Shown here one piece after another: positions 9,157-17,719 of a stretch of DNA of 64,000 nucleotides. A program made the position numbers and the translations under genes. The notes beneath the pieces were generated by a model that had not been told where the DNA came from, did no database searches, and worked only from the letters and a program-made list of their open reading frames with translations. Source of the DNA: S015-6 sp964384945. GTDB lineage: Bacteria > Desulfobacterota > DSWW01. Position 1 is the first letter of the stretch. Each line of letters starts with the position of its first letter. Location: assembly GCA_964384945.1 (NCBI GenBank), contig CAYLMK010000002.1:372001-436000 (forward strand), given 5' to 3'.

Positions 9157-10566
9157 CTAGGCGGGGTCGCACGCCGGGGAGCCGGTGCAGGCCGGATCCT
9201 CACAGCAGGGATCCTCGGGGCCGACGGCGTTGCATGCATTCACGCAGCCGGCCGCAGGATGGCAGGTGTCGCTCGTGCACGGGTTTCCATCCTCGCAGAG
9301 GGCATCGTCCGGCAGGTTCTCACATGCGTCGATGTCCTCGTTGCAGGCATCCTGGGTGCAGGCGACCGCGTCCCGGCAATCCGGAGGGACGCCTTCCTCG
9401 CAGAGATACGAGAGGCACAGTTCCTGCCCGTTGCACCACAGCCCGTCGTCGCAGTCCTCGGGCCAGGTGCATTCCCTGCAGCCGGTGTCCTCCAGATCCA
9501 CATCGCCGTCGCAGTCGTTATCCCGCCCGTCGCTGCAGACCGGGTTTTCCGGAGGGGCCTCGACGACCCCCGGGTGAATGTTCGGATTCGAGTCATTGCA
9601 GTCCGGCTCCGGATGGGGACAGGGGGGCGCCGCAGGGGAACCGTACCCGTCTCCGTCCAGGTCCGTGCACACCGGCAGGTAGATTTCGAGAATCTTCTCG
9701 TTCACGAGCTCCGCGATCCGCATGTACCCGTTCGGGACCGGATGAAGACAGTTCCCCCCAAAATACCAATACGCCCAGTCGGGTGTGGAGACGAAGTCCT
9801 CGTAGACGTCCACGAGGGGAATCCCCTCCTGCGCTGCGTAAGACCGCAGCCAGGCATTCAATTCCTCCGTGGTGGGGGACACGACGTCCCCGCAGGAGTC
9901 GACGCGCGGGGGCAGCGTGCAGAGGATCAGCGTCTTGCCCGTGAGGGCGATCGCATCGATCATCCCGACCAGTCCCTGCTGGATCTCCTCCAGCGGGATC
10001 GTTTCCTGGATGTTCAGGGCATCGGTCAGGTCGTTGATACCGTGCATGAGCACCACGAACTCGCTGTCGCCGTATTGCAGCGCATCCTGCCAGCGGACGA
10101 TCGCACCCGGCTCCGTGACTTTTTCCCCCCTCCTTCCGTGGTTGAGATGGAGGGGAGCGAACTGGCCCAGGTAGGGGTCTTCCTCCATCCGGGTCGCCAG
10201 CCAGGCGGCCCCCCAGTACGTTACGGAATCGCCGAACGACAGCACGCGCGGAAACGCCTCCTCATCGCGCACGAGGAAGTTCTTGTATCCGCCCCACTTG
10301 CTTCCCGCCTTGAGGGAAACCGTGACCGTGCCGCTGATCCCGGCCGGGACCTCGACGTAGATATCCGAGGGGCTCCATTTCAGGACATGGGGCGCCTGCA
10401 CGGAACCGAAGTAGACGGTCCCCCCCGTCCCGAGGGTCGTGGTGGCGGAATCGCGCAGGGCGATGACCTCGCCGATCCTGCCCTCCGAGGGGGCCAGGAG
10501 ATCCACGGTGGGACTTTGGGTGCACCCCAGGAAGGCGGCGACGAGCCAGGGTATCGCTCTTTTCAA
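9157..10566 (-). CDS. Lipoprotein with IPT/TIG-like, SGNH-hydrolase and MopE-like Cys/Asp-rich domains
   Basis: Secreted multidomain protein. A TTG start at 10566 gives a compact lipoprotein signal (MKRAIPWLVAAFLGC); the open frame reaches an ATG at 10719, but those residues are basic and not signal-like. After the signal comes an IPT/TIG-like beta domain (PTVDLLAPSEG onward), then an SGNH/GDSL hydrolase with FGDS at the nucleophile block, HGINDL, and CLHPVPNGY carrying the catalytic histidine. The C-terminal third is rich in Cys and Asp: a MopE-like element (DLDGDGYG, DCNDSNPNIHPG, DNDCDGDVD) followed by disulfide-type repeats such as CTQDACNEDIDACE. SGNH enzymes act as esterases or deacetylases; the Asp/Cys tail is common in deltaproteobacterial surface proteins and probably binds metal. 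Confidence 0.8.
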   Translation of the reverse strand: MKRAIPWLVAAFLGCTQSPTVDLLAPSEGRIGEVIALRDSATTTLGTGGTVYFGSVQAPHVLKWSPSDIYVEVPAGISGTVTVSLKAGSKWGGYKNFLVRDEEAFPRVLSFGDSVTYWGAAWLATRMEEDPYLGQFAPLHLNHGRRGEKVTEPGAIVRWQDALQYGDSEFVVLMHGINDLTDALNIQETIPLEEIQQGLVGMIDAIALTGKTLILCTLPPRVDSCGDVVSPTTEELNAWLRSYAAQEGIPLVDVYEDFVSTPDWAYWYFGGNCLHPVPNGYMRIAELVNEKILEIYLPVCTDLDGDGYGSPAAPPCPHPEPDCNDSNPNIHPGVVEAPPENPVCSDGRDNDCDGDVDLEDTGCRECTWPEDCDDGLWCNGQELCLSYLCEEGVPPDCRDAVACTQDACNEDIDACENLPDDALCEDGNPCTSDTCHPAAGCVNACNAVGPEDPCCEDPACTGSPACDPA

Positions 10567-10913
10567 CGGTTCCGTCGCTTTCTTCGTCTCGGGAGAGGCG
10601 GACGCACGCCCATCCGAATTCCGCTTTTCCGGAGGCCTGCGCTCGATCAGGCCCGGCGGATCGATTCGGCGGCGGGCTTTCCGCGCTGCGATGTTTGTAT
10701 GCCGAAAAGAACAAGGCAAAGCCGATTATAACGAAACCGGGAAGCTGCTGTCAACGCAAGAATCGAGGCGGACCGCCTTGCCATACCGAAGCCAACCCTT
10801 CACGGAATGTGGTTACAGGCGGACACAGTGCGGGCAGGGAGGGCGACGAGGGTCGGTTTGCCTCTTCCCGGCGACCGGCTATACTCGTAACCGCCAGGGA
10901 GATCCCGGACACC

Positions 10914-11822
10914 ATGCTCGGCGCCCATGTCTCCATCGCAGGCGGCCTGCACAACGCGCCTCACAACGGCAAGGCCGCGACTTGCGACGTCGTGCAGATC
11001 TTCACCCGGTCCAGGAACCGTTGGAGGGCACGGCGGATTCCGCCGGTCGAAATCGAGCGATTCCTGCGGGCACAGGACGAAACCGGGGTGAAGGTCGTCT
11101 GCGCCCACGCCATCTACCTCATCAACCCGGCCTCCCCGGACAAGGCCCTTTTCCGGAAGTCCTGGCTCGGCCTTCTCGAGGAAGCGGATCGGTGCGACCT
11201 CCTCGGGATTCCCCTTCTCATCGCACATCCCGGAGCGCACGGGGGTTCCGGGCAGGAGAGGGGGATCGAGAGGGTCGCAGAGGCACTCAACCGGGTTTTC
11301 GACCGGTCCCCGGCCGGCAAGGTGACGGTCTGCCTCGAGACGACCGCCGGGCAGGGGACTTCCCTGGGGAGCCGGTTCGAGCACCTGGCCGAGATCCGGA
11401 ACCGTGTGGACGACGGGAGCCGCGTCGCGGTCTGCCTGGATACGTGTCATCTCTTTGCGGCAGGCTATCCCATCCGGACGTGGCCGGGCTACCGCGCGAC
11501 TCTGCAAAGCCTCGACGAAATCCTCGGCCTGGAAAACCTGCGCGTCATCCACATGAACGATTCGAAAAACGGGCCCGGGAGTTGTGTTGACCGGCACGAG
11601 CATATCGGCCGCGGGCGGATCGGGAAGGAACCCTTCGGATTCTTCCTGAACGACCGGCGTCTCCGGTCCCTTCCCAAGATCCTGGAGACGCCCAAGACAA
11701 CGCCCCGGGACGACCGCGTCAACCTGAAGAGACTCCGCTCGCTGCTCAGGGGCAGCCGGGGCCGGGCCTGCGGTTCCGGGAACTCCCGCACAGGGGAGGG
11801 GAAGAAGGATCGGCTCGCGTAG
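10914..11822 (+). CDS. nfo: Endonuclease IV (AP endonuclease)
   Basis: Cleaves DNA 5' to abasic sites in base-excision repair; a cytoplasmic zinc TIM-barrel enzyme. The 302-residue product starts MLGAHVSIAGGLHNA, the canonical first strand with the zinc histidine. Later blocks with metal ligands are LLIAHPGAHGG, VCLETTAGQG, VCLDTCHLFAAGY, HMNDSKNGPGS and DRHEHIGRG, all in family order. The ATG at 10914 is preceded by CAGGGAGATC and begins exactly at the conserved motif; the open frame further upstream is not conserved-looking. It is a single gene followed by an unrelated secreted pair. Confidence 0.95.
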   Translation: MLGAHVSIAGGLHNAPHNGKAATCDVVQIFTRSRNRWRARRIPPVEIERFLRAQDETGVKVVCAHAIYLINPASPDKALFRKSWLGLLEEADRCDLLGIPLLIAHPGAHGGSGQERGIERVAEALNRVFDRSPAGKVTVCLETTAGQGTSLGSRFEHLAEIRNRVDDGSRVAVCLDTCHLFAAGYPIRTWPGYRATLQSLDEILGLENLRVIHMNDSKNGPGSCVDRHEHIGRGRIGKEPFGFFLNDRRLRSLPKILETPKTTPRDDRVNLKRLRSLLRGSRGRACGSGNSRTGEGKKDRLA

Positions 11823-11896
11823 ATGGGAGGCTGGATTCGGCTGCCGCTCTTCGGTATCCTGAACGCAAGCAACCTGCGACACCAGGAAAGGCTCCC

Positions 11897-12373
11897 ATGG
11901 GTCGAGCGAGATTCTGCGCGGTTCTCTGGTTGTTGCTGGCCTCTCCAGCAGCAGCCACCACCCTTCTGTGGATGGACGTACAGGCGCTCACGGAGCATTC
12001 GACGTCCGTGCTTCTGGGGAGGGTCATCTCCCAGAGACACCTGACGGAAGGCCCGGGGGTTGCGCTCAACCAGATCACCTTCGAGGTTTCGAGGGCCCTC
12101 AAAGGCAGCCTCGATGGAACCATCGTGGTCAACAACCCCGGTTTTCCCGGCGCGCCTGCCTTTTCGGATGGGGACGAACTCGTCCTGTTCATCACCAGCC
12201 GGGAAGGAACGCACGTAATCACCGGCTTCCAGCAGGGAGGCTTCAGGATCGTCTCCGACGCCTCGGGCAGGCGGGTCCTCGACCGCGCCTTCCCGTCGCG
12301 GCGAAGAGCGGCCGCCGGGAACGACCGATCGCCGGATCGGCTCGTCGCCGAAATCCTGGACGCTGCGCGCTAG
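11897..12373 (+). CDS. Hypothetical secreted protein upstream of matrixin-like protease
   Basis: Small exported protein of 158 residues. The N-terminus is a signal peptide (MGRARFCAVLWLLLASPAAA, likely cleavage after AAA). The mature part alternates hydrophobic and polar residues as in an all-beta domain (SVLLGRVISQRHL, QITFEVSRALKG, DELVLFITSREG) and ends in a basic tail. The pattern resembles small secreted beta-barrel domains often found beside matrixin-type proteases, but I do not recognise a named family. It lies 16 bp upstream of the protease gene on the same strand, so the two are probably co-transcribed and may work together outside the cell. Confidence 0.72.
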   Translation: MGRARFCAVLWLLLASPAAATTLLWMDVQALTEHSTSVLLGRVISQRHLTEGPGVALNQITFEVSRALKGSLDGTIVVNNPGFPGAPAFSDGDELVLFITSREGTHVITGFQQGGFRIVSDASGRRVLDRAFPSRRRAAAGNDRSPDRLVAEILDAAR

Positions 12374-12389
12374 CGAGGAGGCCGCGATC

Positions 12390-13685
12390 ATGCGAGGAAA
12401 ACGCGCACGCCGGCTCCTGGCCCTTCTCGCAGGCCTGCTTCTCCCGGCGGCCGCGGCCCATGCCGGCGGGCAGTTGTACATGCTCTCCCCGCAGGCGCCC
12501 TTCTGGCCGGAAGCATCCTTCCCGGTGCCCTACAACCTCAACCCCGACTCGGCCCCGGGTTGCATCCAGGGCCCGGACCCGATCGGCCAGTTCATCGATG
12601 CCGCGGAGGCGGCCTTCCGGACCTGGGAGAACGCGCCGACCTCGCGGATCGCCTTCGCGCGGGGCCCGGACGTGAACGAAGCGCTCGACCCGGATCCGAG
12701 CGACGGCGTCAACCTGATCGCGTTCCACGGCTGGGCCTCCGTTCAGGGCGTCCCGATACCGCTGCCTCCCGGCGTCCTTGGAATCACGAACACGGTGTTC
12801 GACTTCGAGACCGGCGAGATTCAGGGCGCGGCCATCACGCTGAACAAAGACCCTTTTCCGGATTCTCCTGATCCGGACTGGTCCACGTCCGGGTCACCGG
12901 GAAGCCTGGATGTGGAGGCGGTCATTCTGCACGAGGCAGGCCACTTCCAGGGGCTGTGCCATTCGAACGTCCGCAACGACGCGGCCGGAGACCTCGCGGG
13001 CCCGCCCTCGCATGCAGCGGTGATGTTCCCGTTCATCGGGTTCGACGTGGCGGACGGCCGCACGCTCGACGCGGACGACATCGCCTGGCACGGGTTCGTC
13101 TACCCGTCCCCCTCGTACGCCGCTTCGTTCGGTTCCGTCCGGGGGCATGTGCCTTACGGCTCGATGCGCATGGCCTGCTCGCCGCCCGCCGGTGCGGACG
13201 GGGTCCATGTCGTGGCACGGGATCTGAACGATCGGGTGGGGGGAGAGCCGCGCATGGTCGTGGGCACCTACAGCTACCGGGAGGACGGCCGCCTGTGCCC
13301 CTACCGCATCCCGGGGCTGCCTCCGGGCGAATACGGGATCTGGATCGAGCCCATGGACGGCTCGCCCGTGGCCGCCCTTCAGATCAACACCCGCATTCAG
13401 TTCACCCTGGATACGGATTTTCCGGAGGACTGGTACTCGGGGGAAGAAGAATCCGGGGCCGAGGCGACCCCCGCCGATCCGGCGAGCGCCGCGCCGGTTG
13501 CGGTTGCCGCCGGCGGAGCGGTGGAGCAAGTCGACATCGTCATCGAAGACCTCGCGCCCGGCTGGTGCATGAACGCGGCGGACGCCGGCCGACCGGGCCG
13601 GCGGGCAAGGGCCGCGGTCGCGACCCTGGGGGTGCTGTTCGCCCCTTTCGTCTTCCTGCTTCTGGCCCGAAAGCTCGCCTCCTGA
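12390..13685 (+). CDS. Secreted matrixin-like (metzincin) metalloprotease with C-terminal membrane segment
   Basis: Predicted extracytoplasmic zinc protease of 431 residues. A signal peptide (about residues 1-25, ending in AAAHAGG) leads into a catalytic domain whose zinc motif is HEAGHFQGLCH (H181, H185, H191), the HExxHxxGxxH signature of metzincins, preceded by an ITLN strand typical of matrixins. C-terminal to the catalytic domain is a beta-rich region with a carboxypeptidase-regulatory-like look (GSVRGHVPYG to GLPPGEYGIWIEP). The extreme C-terminus has a Cys (GWCMNA), a hydrophobic helix and a short basic end (RKLAS), resembling a C-terminal sorting or anchoring signal. It is probably an operon with the small secreted protein upstream. 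Confidence 0.85.
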   Translation: MRGKRARRLLALLAGLLLPAAAAHAGGQLYMLSPQAPFWPEASFPVPYNLNPDSAPGCIQGPDPIGQFIDAAEAAFRTWENAPTSRIAFARGPDVNEALDPDPSDGVNLIAFHGWASVQGVPIPLPPGVLGITNTVFDFETGEIQGAAITLNKDPFPDSPDPDWSTSGSPGSLDVEAVILHEAGHFQGLCHSNVRNDAAGDLAGPPSHAAVMFPFIGFDVADGRTLDADDIAWHGFVYPSPSYAASFGSVRGHVPYGSMRMACSPPAGADGVHVVARDLNDRVGGEPRMVVGTYSYREDGRLCPYRIPGLPPGEYGIWIEPMDGSPVAALQINTRIQFTLDTDFPEDWYSGEEESGAEATPADPASAAPVAVAAGGAVEQVDIVIEDLAPGWCMNAADAGRPGRRARAAVATLGVLFAPFVFLLLARKLAS

Positions 13686-13724
13686 CCGGAGGACCCTTGC
13701 AGAAAGGGCCGCCCGGAGGCAGGC

Positions 13725-13874
13725 TCACGCCAGGCGGTCGTAGAGCCGGAGCAGAGGCATGGCCATGCGCATGGTCTGCACGCTGCCGACGACCGGCTCC
13801 ATCTGCTCGAAAGCGGTCGTGATGTCGTTGAACCGGATCGTGTAGCCAAAGAGCTTCTTGTAATGCCTTACCAT
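13725..13874 (-). CDS. Possible small protein (49 aa)
   Basis: A short open frame whose composition is more protein-like than the surrounding antisense frames (MVRHYKKLFGYTIRFND, then FEQMEPVVGSV, ending MPLLRLYDRLA). An AAGGG sits 7 nt upstream of the ATG. Its first 12 bp overlap the start of the divergent transferase gene, so both starts cannot easily be regulated independently. It fills an otherwise empty interval after the protease gene. No family is recognised, and it may be spurious. Confidence 0.35.
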   Translation of the reverse strand: MVRHYKKLFGYTIRFNDITTAFEQMEPVVGSVQTMRMAMPLLRLYDRLA

Positions 13875-14894
13875 GAGAGCCCTTTTTTCCGTAAGACGAT
13901 CCTGGCGGGCGTGGAGCACCGCCGGGATCCCCTGTTCGGAACCTGGACGCGCATCAACCCGGACCGCGCCCGGCGCCTCAAGCACACGGGGGGAACAGAC
14001 GGCCGAGGGGACCTGCATAGGCTGATCGAAGCCTCCCGAGAAACCTGCCCGTTCTGCCCGCAGAGGCTCGATACGGAGACGCCGGTCTTTGACCCGGACC
14101 TGGTTCCCTCGAGGAGGCTCAGGAAAAACGAAACCGTCCTGTTTCCGAACAAGAGCCCCTTCGGGGAGCACCACGGCGTGGGGATCCTCACCGAGGCCCA
14201 CTACGTACCGATGGAGGCGTACCGAGAAGCGACGATACGGGACAGCCTGCTCCTGACCCAGGACTTTTTCCGCCGGGTGCGCCGCAGGGACGCCTCGGCC
14301 CGCTTTCCCGTCTACGTCTGGAACTTCCTTCCCCCCTCCGCGGGCAGCATCGTGCATCCCCATGTGCAGGTCCTCCTGGAGAGTCGGCCGGCACCCATCA
14401 TCGAGGCGTTGCGCGAGAAATGCCGGAGATGGCTCACGAAAAACGGGGAGCCGTTCTGGACCTCGCTCAGGCGGCGGGAAGCGGAACGAGAGGAGCGGAT
14501 GATACTGGAGAAGGAGGATGTGAGCGTCCTGGCCTCCTTTGCACCGCGCGGCTTTCGCGAGATCCTGCTCGTTCTGCCCGGCTCCGGGTCGCTGGCGGAC
14601 CTGGAGCCGGGACAAATCGATACCTTCTCGTGGGCGCTTGTCCGGCTCCTCCGGGCCTATCACGCCATGGGGGTGGGAAGCTTCAACCTCGTCACCTATT
14701 CTCCGCCGATGCATGCCCCGTCGCCCGGGTTTCCCTTTCACGCAAAGCTCATCGCACGTCCTTTCCCGAGGGGGATCTACACGAACGACACCGGCTTCTT
14801 CGAAAGGATGTACGACCTCTGGGTCATCGACACGCTCCCGGAAGAGACGGCCCGGCAGGCACGCCCTTTTCTCTCCTCGGCGCCATCGCCATGA
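13863..14894 (+). CDS. Galactose-1-phosphate uridylyltransferase-like nucleotidyltransferase (HIT superfamily)
   Basis: Cytoplasmic nucleotidyl transferase of 343 residues in the GalT / ADP-glucose phosphorylase branch of the HIT superfamily. An N-terminal RRDPLFGTWTRINPDRA block matches the conserved RxDPxTGxWxxIAPxRA element, CPFCPQR provides a zinc-type CxxC, and the catalytic histidine block is SIVHPHVQVL (HxHxQ in the family). A second half-domain holds GSFNLVTYSPP and FHAKLIARPF. The sugar and nucleotide are not determinable, and no Leloir-pathway partner is adjacent. The ATG at 13863 lacks a strong ribosome site; a GTG at 13911 is an alternative but would cut off the first residues of the domain. 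Confidence 0.8.
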   Translation: MPYHESPFFRKTILAGVEHRRDPLFGTWTRINPDRARRLKHTGGTDGRGDLHRLIEASRETCPFCPQRLDTETPVFDPDLVPSRRLRKNETVLFPNKSPFGEHHGVGILTEAHYVPMEAYREATIRDSLLLTQDFFRRVRRRDASARFPVYVWNFLPPSAGSIVHPHVQVLLESRPAPIIEALREKCRRWLTKNGEPFWTSLRRREAEREERMILEKEDVSVLASFAPRGFREILLVLPGSGSLADLEPGQIDTFSWALVRLLRAYHAMGVGSFNLVTYSPPMHAPSPGFPFHAKLIARPFPRGIYTNDTGFFERMYDLWVIDTLPEETARQARPFLSSAPSP

Positions 14895-15000
14895 GGAGGC
14901 TGCCACCGTTTGCCTTCTTGTCCGAGCACCCCTATAATCCTCCTCCACTGTCCCACCCCCTGACGGTCCGCATGCAGAGCCAAGGGAGGGAGTCTTCAGG

Positions 15001-17436
15001 ATGAAGGAACAAGCGCACGGAAAACCGGCGAGCATCTATCTCGGGCTCCTCCTCATCTCCATCGCCACGCTCACCTCGGAAATCCTGCTCATGCGCATCG
15101 TCTCCGTGGTGTTCTTCGTCGTCGTGGTCTATGCCGTCATCGGCATCGCCATGCTGGGCTTCAGCGCCGCCGGGACCCTGCTCGCGGTCTTCCCGGGCCT
15201 GTTGCAGCGCCTTGAGGAAAGGCTGCCGGCCCTGGCTCTCACCTTTGCCGTTCTCACGCCGGTCACCTATTACCTGGCCACGGTTCCCGCCCCGCTGGCC
15301 CTGGGAAAGGCGAAGTTCCTGCTCTACGTCCTTTCCATGTCGCTCCTGATGACGACCCACTATTTCCTGGCGGGACTGATGATCTCGTTCCTGTTCACCC
15401 GGCGGGTCGGGGAAATCAACCGGCTTTACTTCATCAACCTGGTCGGCTCCGGGATCGGCTGCTTTGCCGTGATGGCCTGTATCCGGGTTCTCGGGGCCGA
15501 GGGCCTCATCCTGCTGGTCGCCCTGCTGGGGGGCCTCGGGGCGGTCTGTTTCGGGATCGGCGGGCAGCAGAGAAAGATCGCGTTCGTCGCCCTGATCTTT
15601 TGCGCGGGCCTGCTCGCCCTGCTGCCCCGCGCCTCGGGCCTGTTTCAGATCCGGCCGACCCTGTATGCCAAACACCTGGCCTATTTCTTTCAACTCCAGC
15701 CGAATGCAAAGCTCGCCTACCAGGCATGGGACCCGATTGCACGGGTGGACGTGGCGTCTGCGGAAGGATCCTACCTCTACATGCCGGAAAAGGTTCCTTT
15801 CATGTTCGCGACCAACGATGCGAGCGCGGGAACCCTGCTCCTGGGCATGGACAGGCACTGGAAGGACGTCGATTTCACCGACTACGGCACGCTCGGGCTG
15901 CCCTACTGGCTCAAGAAGAACCCGGAGGTGCTGATCATCGGACTGGGCGGAGCCTCGGACGTGGCGACCGCCCTGCACTACGAGGCCAAGAAGATCTACG
16001 GCGTGGAGATCAGCCGGAGAATGATCGAGGTCGTGCGGGATGAGTTCAGGTCCTTCCTGAATTCACCCTATCAGCAACCCCAGGTGGAAATCGTCCACGA
16101 CGAGGGCAGAAGCTATGTGAGACGGATGAAGCAGAAAGTGGACCTGATCCAGATGACCGGCGTGGACACCATGACGGCTCGTTACGGCGGCAGCTTCGTG
16201 ATGGCGGAGAACTTCATCTACACGGTCGAATCCTTCAAAGAGATGTTCGAGCATCTTCGCGACGACGGCATCTTCTGCGTGACCCGCTCCTCCATGCATC
16301 CCGTCTATCCGGACAAGGCCATGCGCACGGTCGCCATGGGCGTGGAGGCCCTGCGGCGACTGGGGCAGGAGAAGCCCGAGCGAAACTTCCTCGTCGTCAG
16401 CCAGGGCATCGTTCTGTCCACCCTGATGAAGCGGACGCCTTACACGGCGGCCGAAATCGAGGCCTTTCAGGCGAACCTCGAGAGGTTCAAGATGGACACC
16501 CCGTGGAATCCATTCCCCTTCCTGGAGGGCGTGATGGACACGCGCTACGAGGAGGGCAGAAGGCTCCTCTACAAGCCCGGGGACTACCAAGACAATCCGT
16601 TCGGCAACTATTTCAAGAGCGTGGCCGAGGGCACGGAAGAGGAGTTCATCGCAGCCTATCCCTGGGACATGAAGCCCTGCACGGACGACAACCCCTTCTA
16701 TTTCGTTGCGGAGAGATGGGACAGCCTGTTCCGGGAACTCCCTGCGGAGATCAAGCAGCGGCCGGTCGGATTCATCTTTCAGATTCTGCAGCTCCTCTGG
16801 TTCGCCTTCCTGGCGCTCGTGCTGGTTCTGGTGCCCCTGCTGGCGTTTCACCGAAAAGGCTTGCAGGCAAAGGGGACCCGAGCCTGCATCCTGTACTTTT
16901 CCTGCCTGGGCATTGCGTTCATGCTGATCGAGATCGGCTTCATGCAGAAGTTCACCTTGTTCCTCGGCCACCCGACCTATTCGGTGTCCGTGATCCTTTT
17001 CTCTCTTCTCCTGTTCTCCGGCGCCGGGAGCTACGCGAGCGGACTGGTTCGCCGCGTAGGGCTCAAGCCGATCCTGCTGGGCAGCATCCTGAGCCTGACC
17101 ACGGTCGCCTCCCTGTACGCCTTCCTGCTGGACCCGATCTTCCAGCGATTCCTGACCTGGCCGCTTCCCGCCCGCATCGCCCTGTCCGTGGGACTGGTCG
17201 CACCCCTGGCCTTTTTCATGGGGATGCCCTTCCCGACCGGGCTTCGCCTCGTGGAGAGACAGGCCGTGAGCTTCGTCCCGTGGGCGTGGGGCATCAACGG
17301 CAGCACGTCGGTGGTCGCCACCTTGCTGGCGGGGCTGATCGCCGTCTTCGCCGGCTTCTCGGTGGTCGTGGCCTGCGCCATCGTGGTGTACCTGATCGGG
17401 ATGATCGCCATGGCGGCGGCAAGGCTCGAGGGGTAG
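15001..17436 (+). CDS. Polytopic membrane protein with spermidine-synthase-like domain
   Basis: Large membrane protein of 811 residues in three parts. About six hydrophobic helices occupy the first ~210 residues. A soluble SAM-binding Rossmann domain follows around residues 245-560, with the nucleotide-loop VLIIGLGGASDVATAL near residue 311, the acidic strand-2 end (YGVEISRRMIEVV) and a spermidine-synthase-like RSYVRRMKQKVDLIQM block. Another set of about seven helices ends the protein. Such fused proteins are widespread in deltaproteobacteria and called spermidine-synthase-like, but their reaction is unproven; the catalytic Asp of true aminopropyltransferases is not evident in the expected DxxDP form. 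It starts at an ATG behind a GGGAGG site and is a single gene. Confidence 0.8.
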   Translation: MKEQAHGKPASIYLGLLLISIATLTSEILLMRIVSVVFFVVVVYAVIGIAMLGFSAAGTLLAVFPGLLQRLEERLPALALTFAVLTPVTYYLATVPAPLALGKAKFLLYVLSMSLLMTTHYFLAGLMISFLFTRRVGEINRLYFINLVGSGIGCFAVMACIRVLGAEGLILLVALLGGLGAVCFGIGGQQRKIAFVALIFCAGLLALLPRASGLFQIRPTLYAKHLAYFFQLQPNAKLAYQAWDPIARVDVASAEGSYLYMPEKVPFMFATNDASAGTLLLGMDRHWKDVDFTDYGTLGLPYWLKKNPEVLIIGLGGASDVATALHYEAKKIYGVEISRRMIEVVRDEFRSFLNSPYQQPQVEIVHDEGRSYVRRMKQKVDLIQMTGVDTMTARYGGSFVMAENFIYTVESFKEMFEHLRDDGIFCVTRSSMHPVYPDKAMRTVAMGVEALRRLGQEKPERNFLVVSQGIVLSTLMKRTPYTAAEIEAFQANLERFKMDTPWNPFPFLEGVMDTRYEEGRRLLYKPGDYQDNPFGNYFKSVAEGTEEEFIAAYPWDMKPCTDDNPFYFVAERWDSLFRELPAEIKQRPVGFIFQILQLLWFAFLALVLVLVPLLAFHRKGLQAKGTRACILYFSCLGIAFMLIEIGFMQKFTLFLGHPTYSVSVILFSLLLFSGAGSYASGLVRRVGLKPILLGSILSLTTVASLYAFLLDPIFQRFLTWPLPARIALSVGLVAPLAFFMGMPFPTGLRLVERQAVSFVPWAWGINGSTSVVATLLAGLIAVFAGFSVVVACAIVVYLIGMIAMAAARLEG

Positions 17437-17719
17437 CCCTGCTCCTGACCTTGCAGCCCCTGCCGGCCCACCGCTGATCCTGAACCTGTTCCTTCGAGCC
17501 AAGGAGGCTCTATCTCGATTCGTCTCCCCGGCCAAGGCGGCAGCGAGCCGGCATCCGGGACGGACCCTCATGAACCCCTGCAGGGCCGGGGAGAGCAGGG
17601 ACCGGATTCCGGATCTCGCCCGGTCCCAAGGAAGGAAGCAAGTACAACCAGCGTGGAGGCGAGAAGGGCCTGCCCGCAAGACGGCCGCTCGCGTGTGGGG
17701 AGCGCGACCCTTCCAAGGT

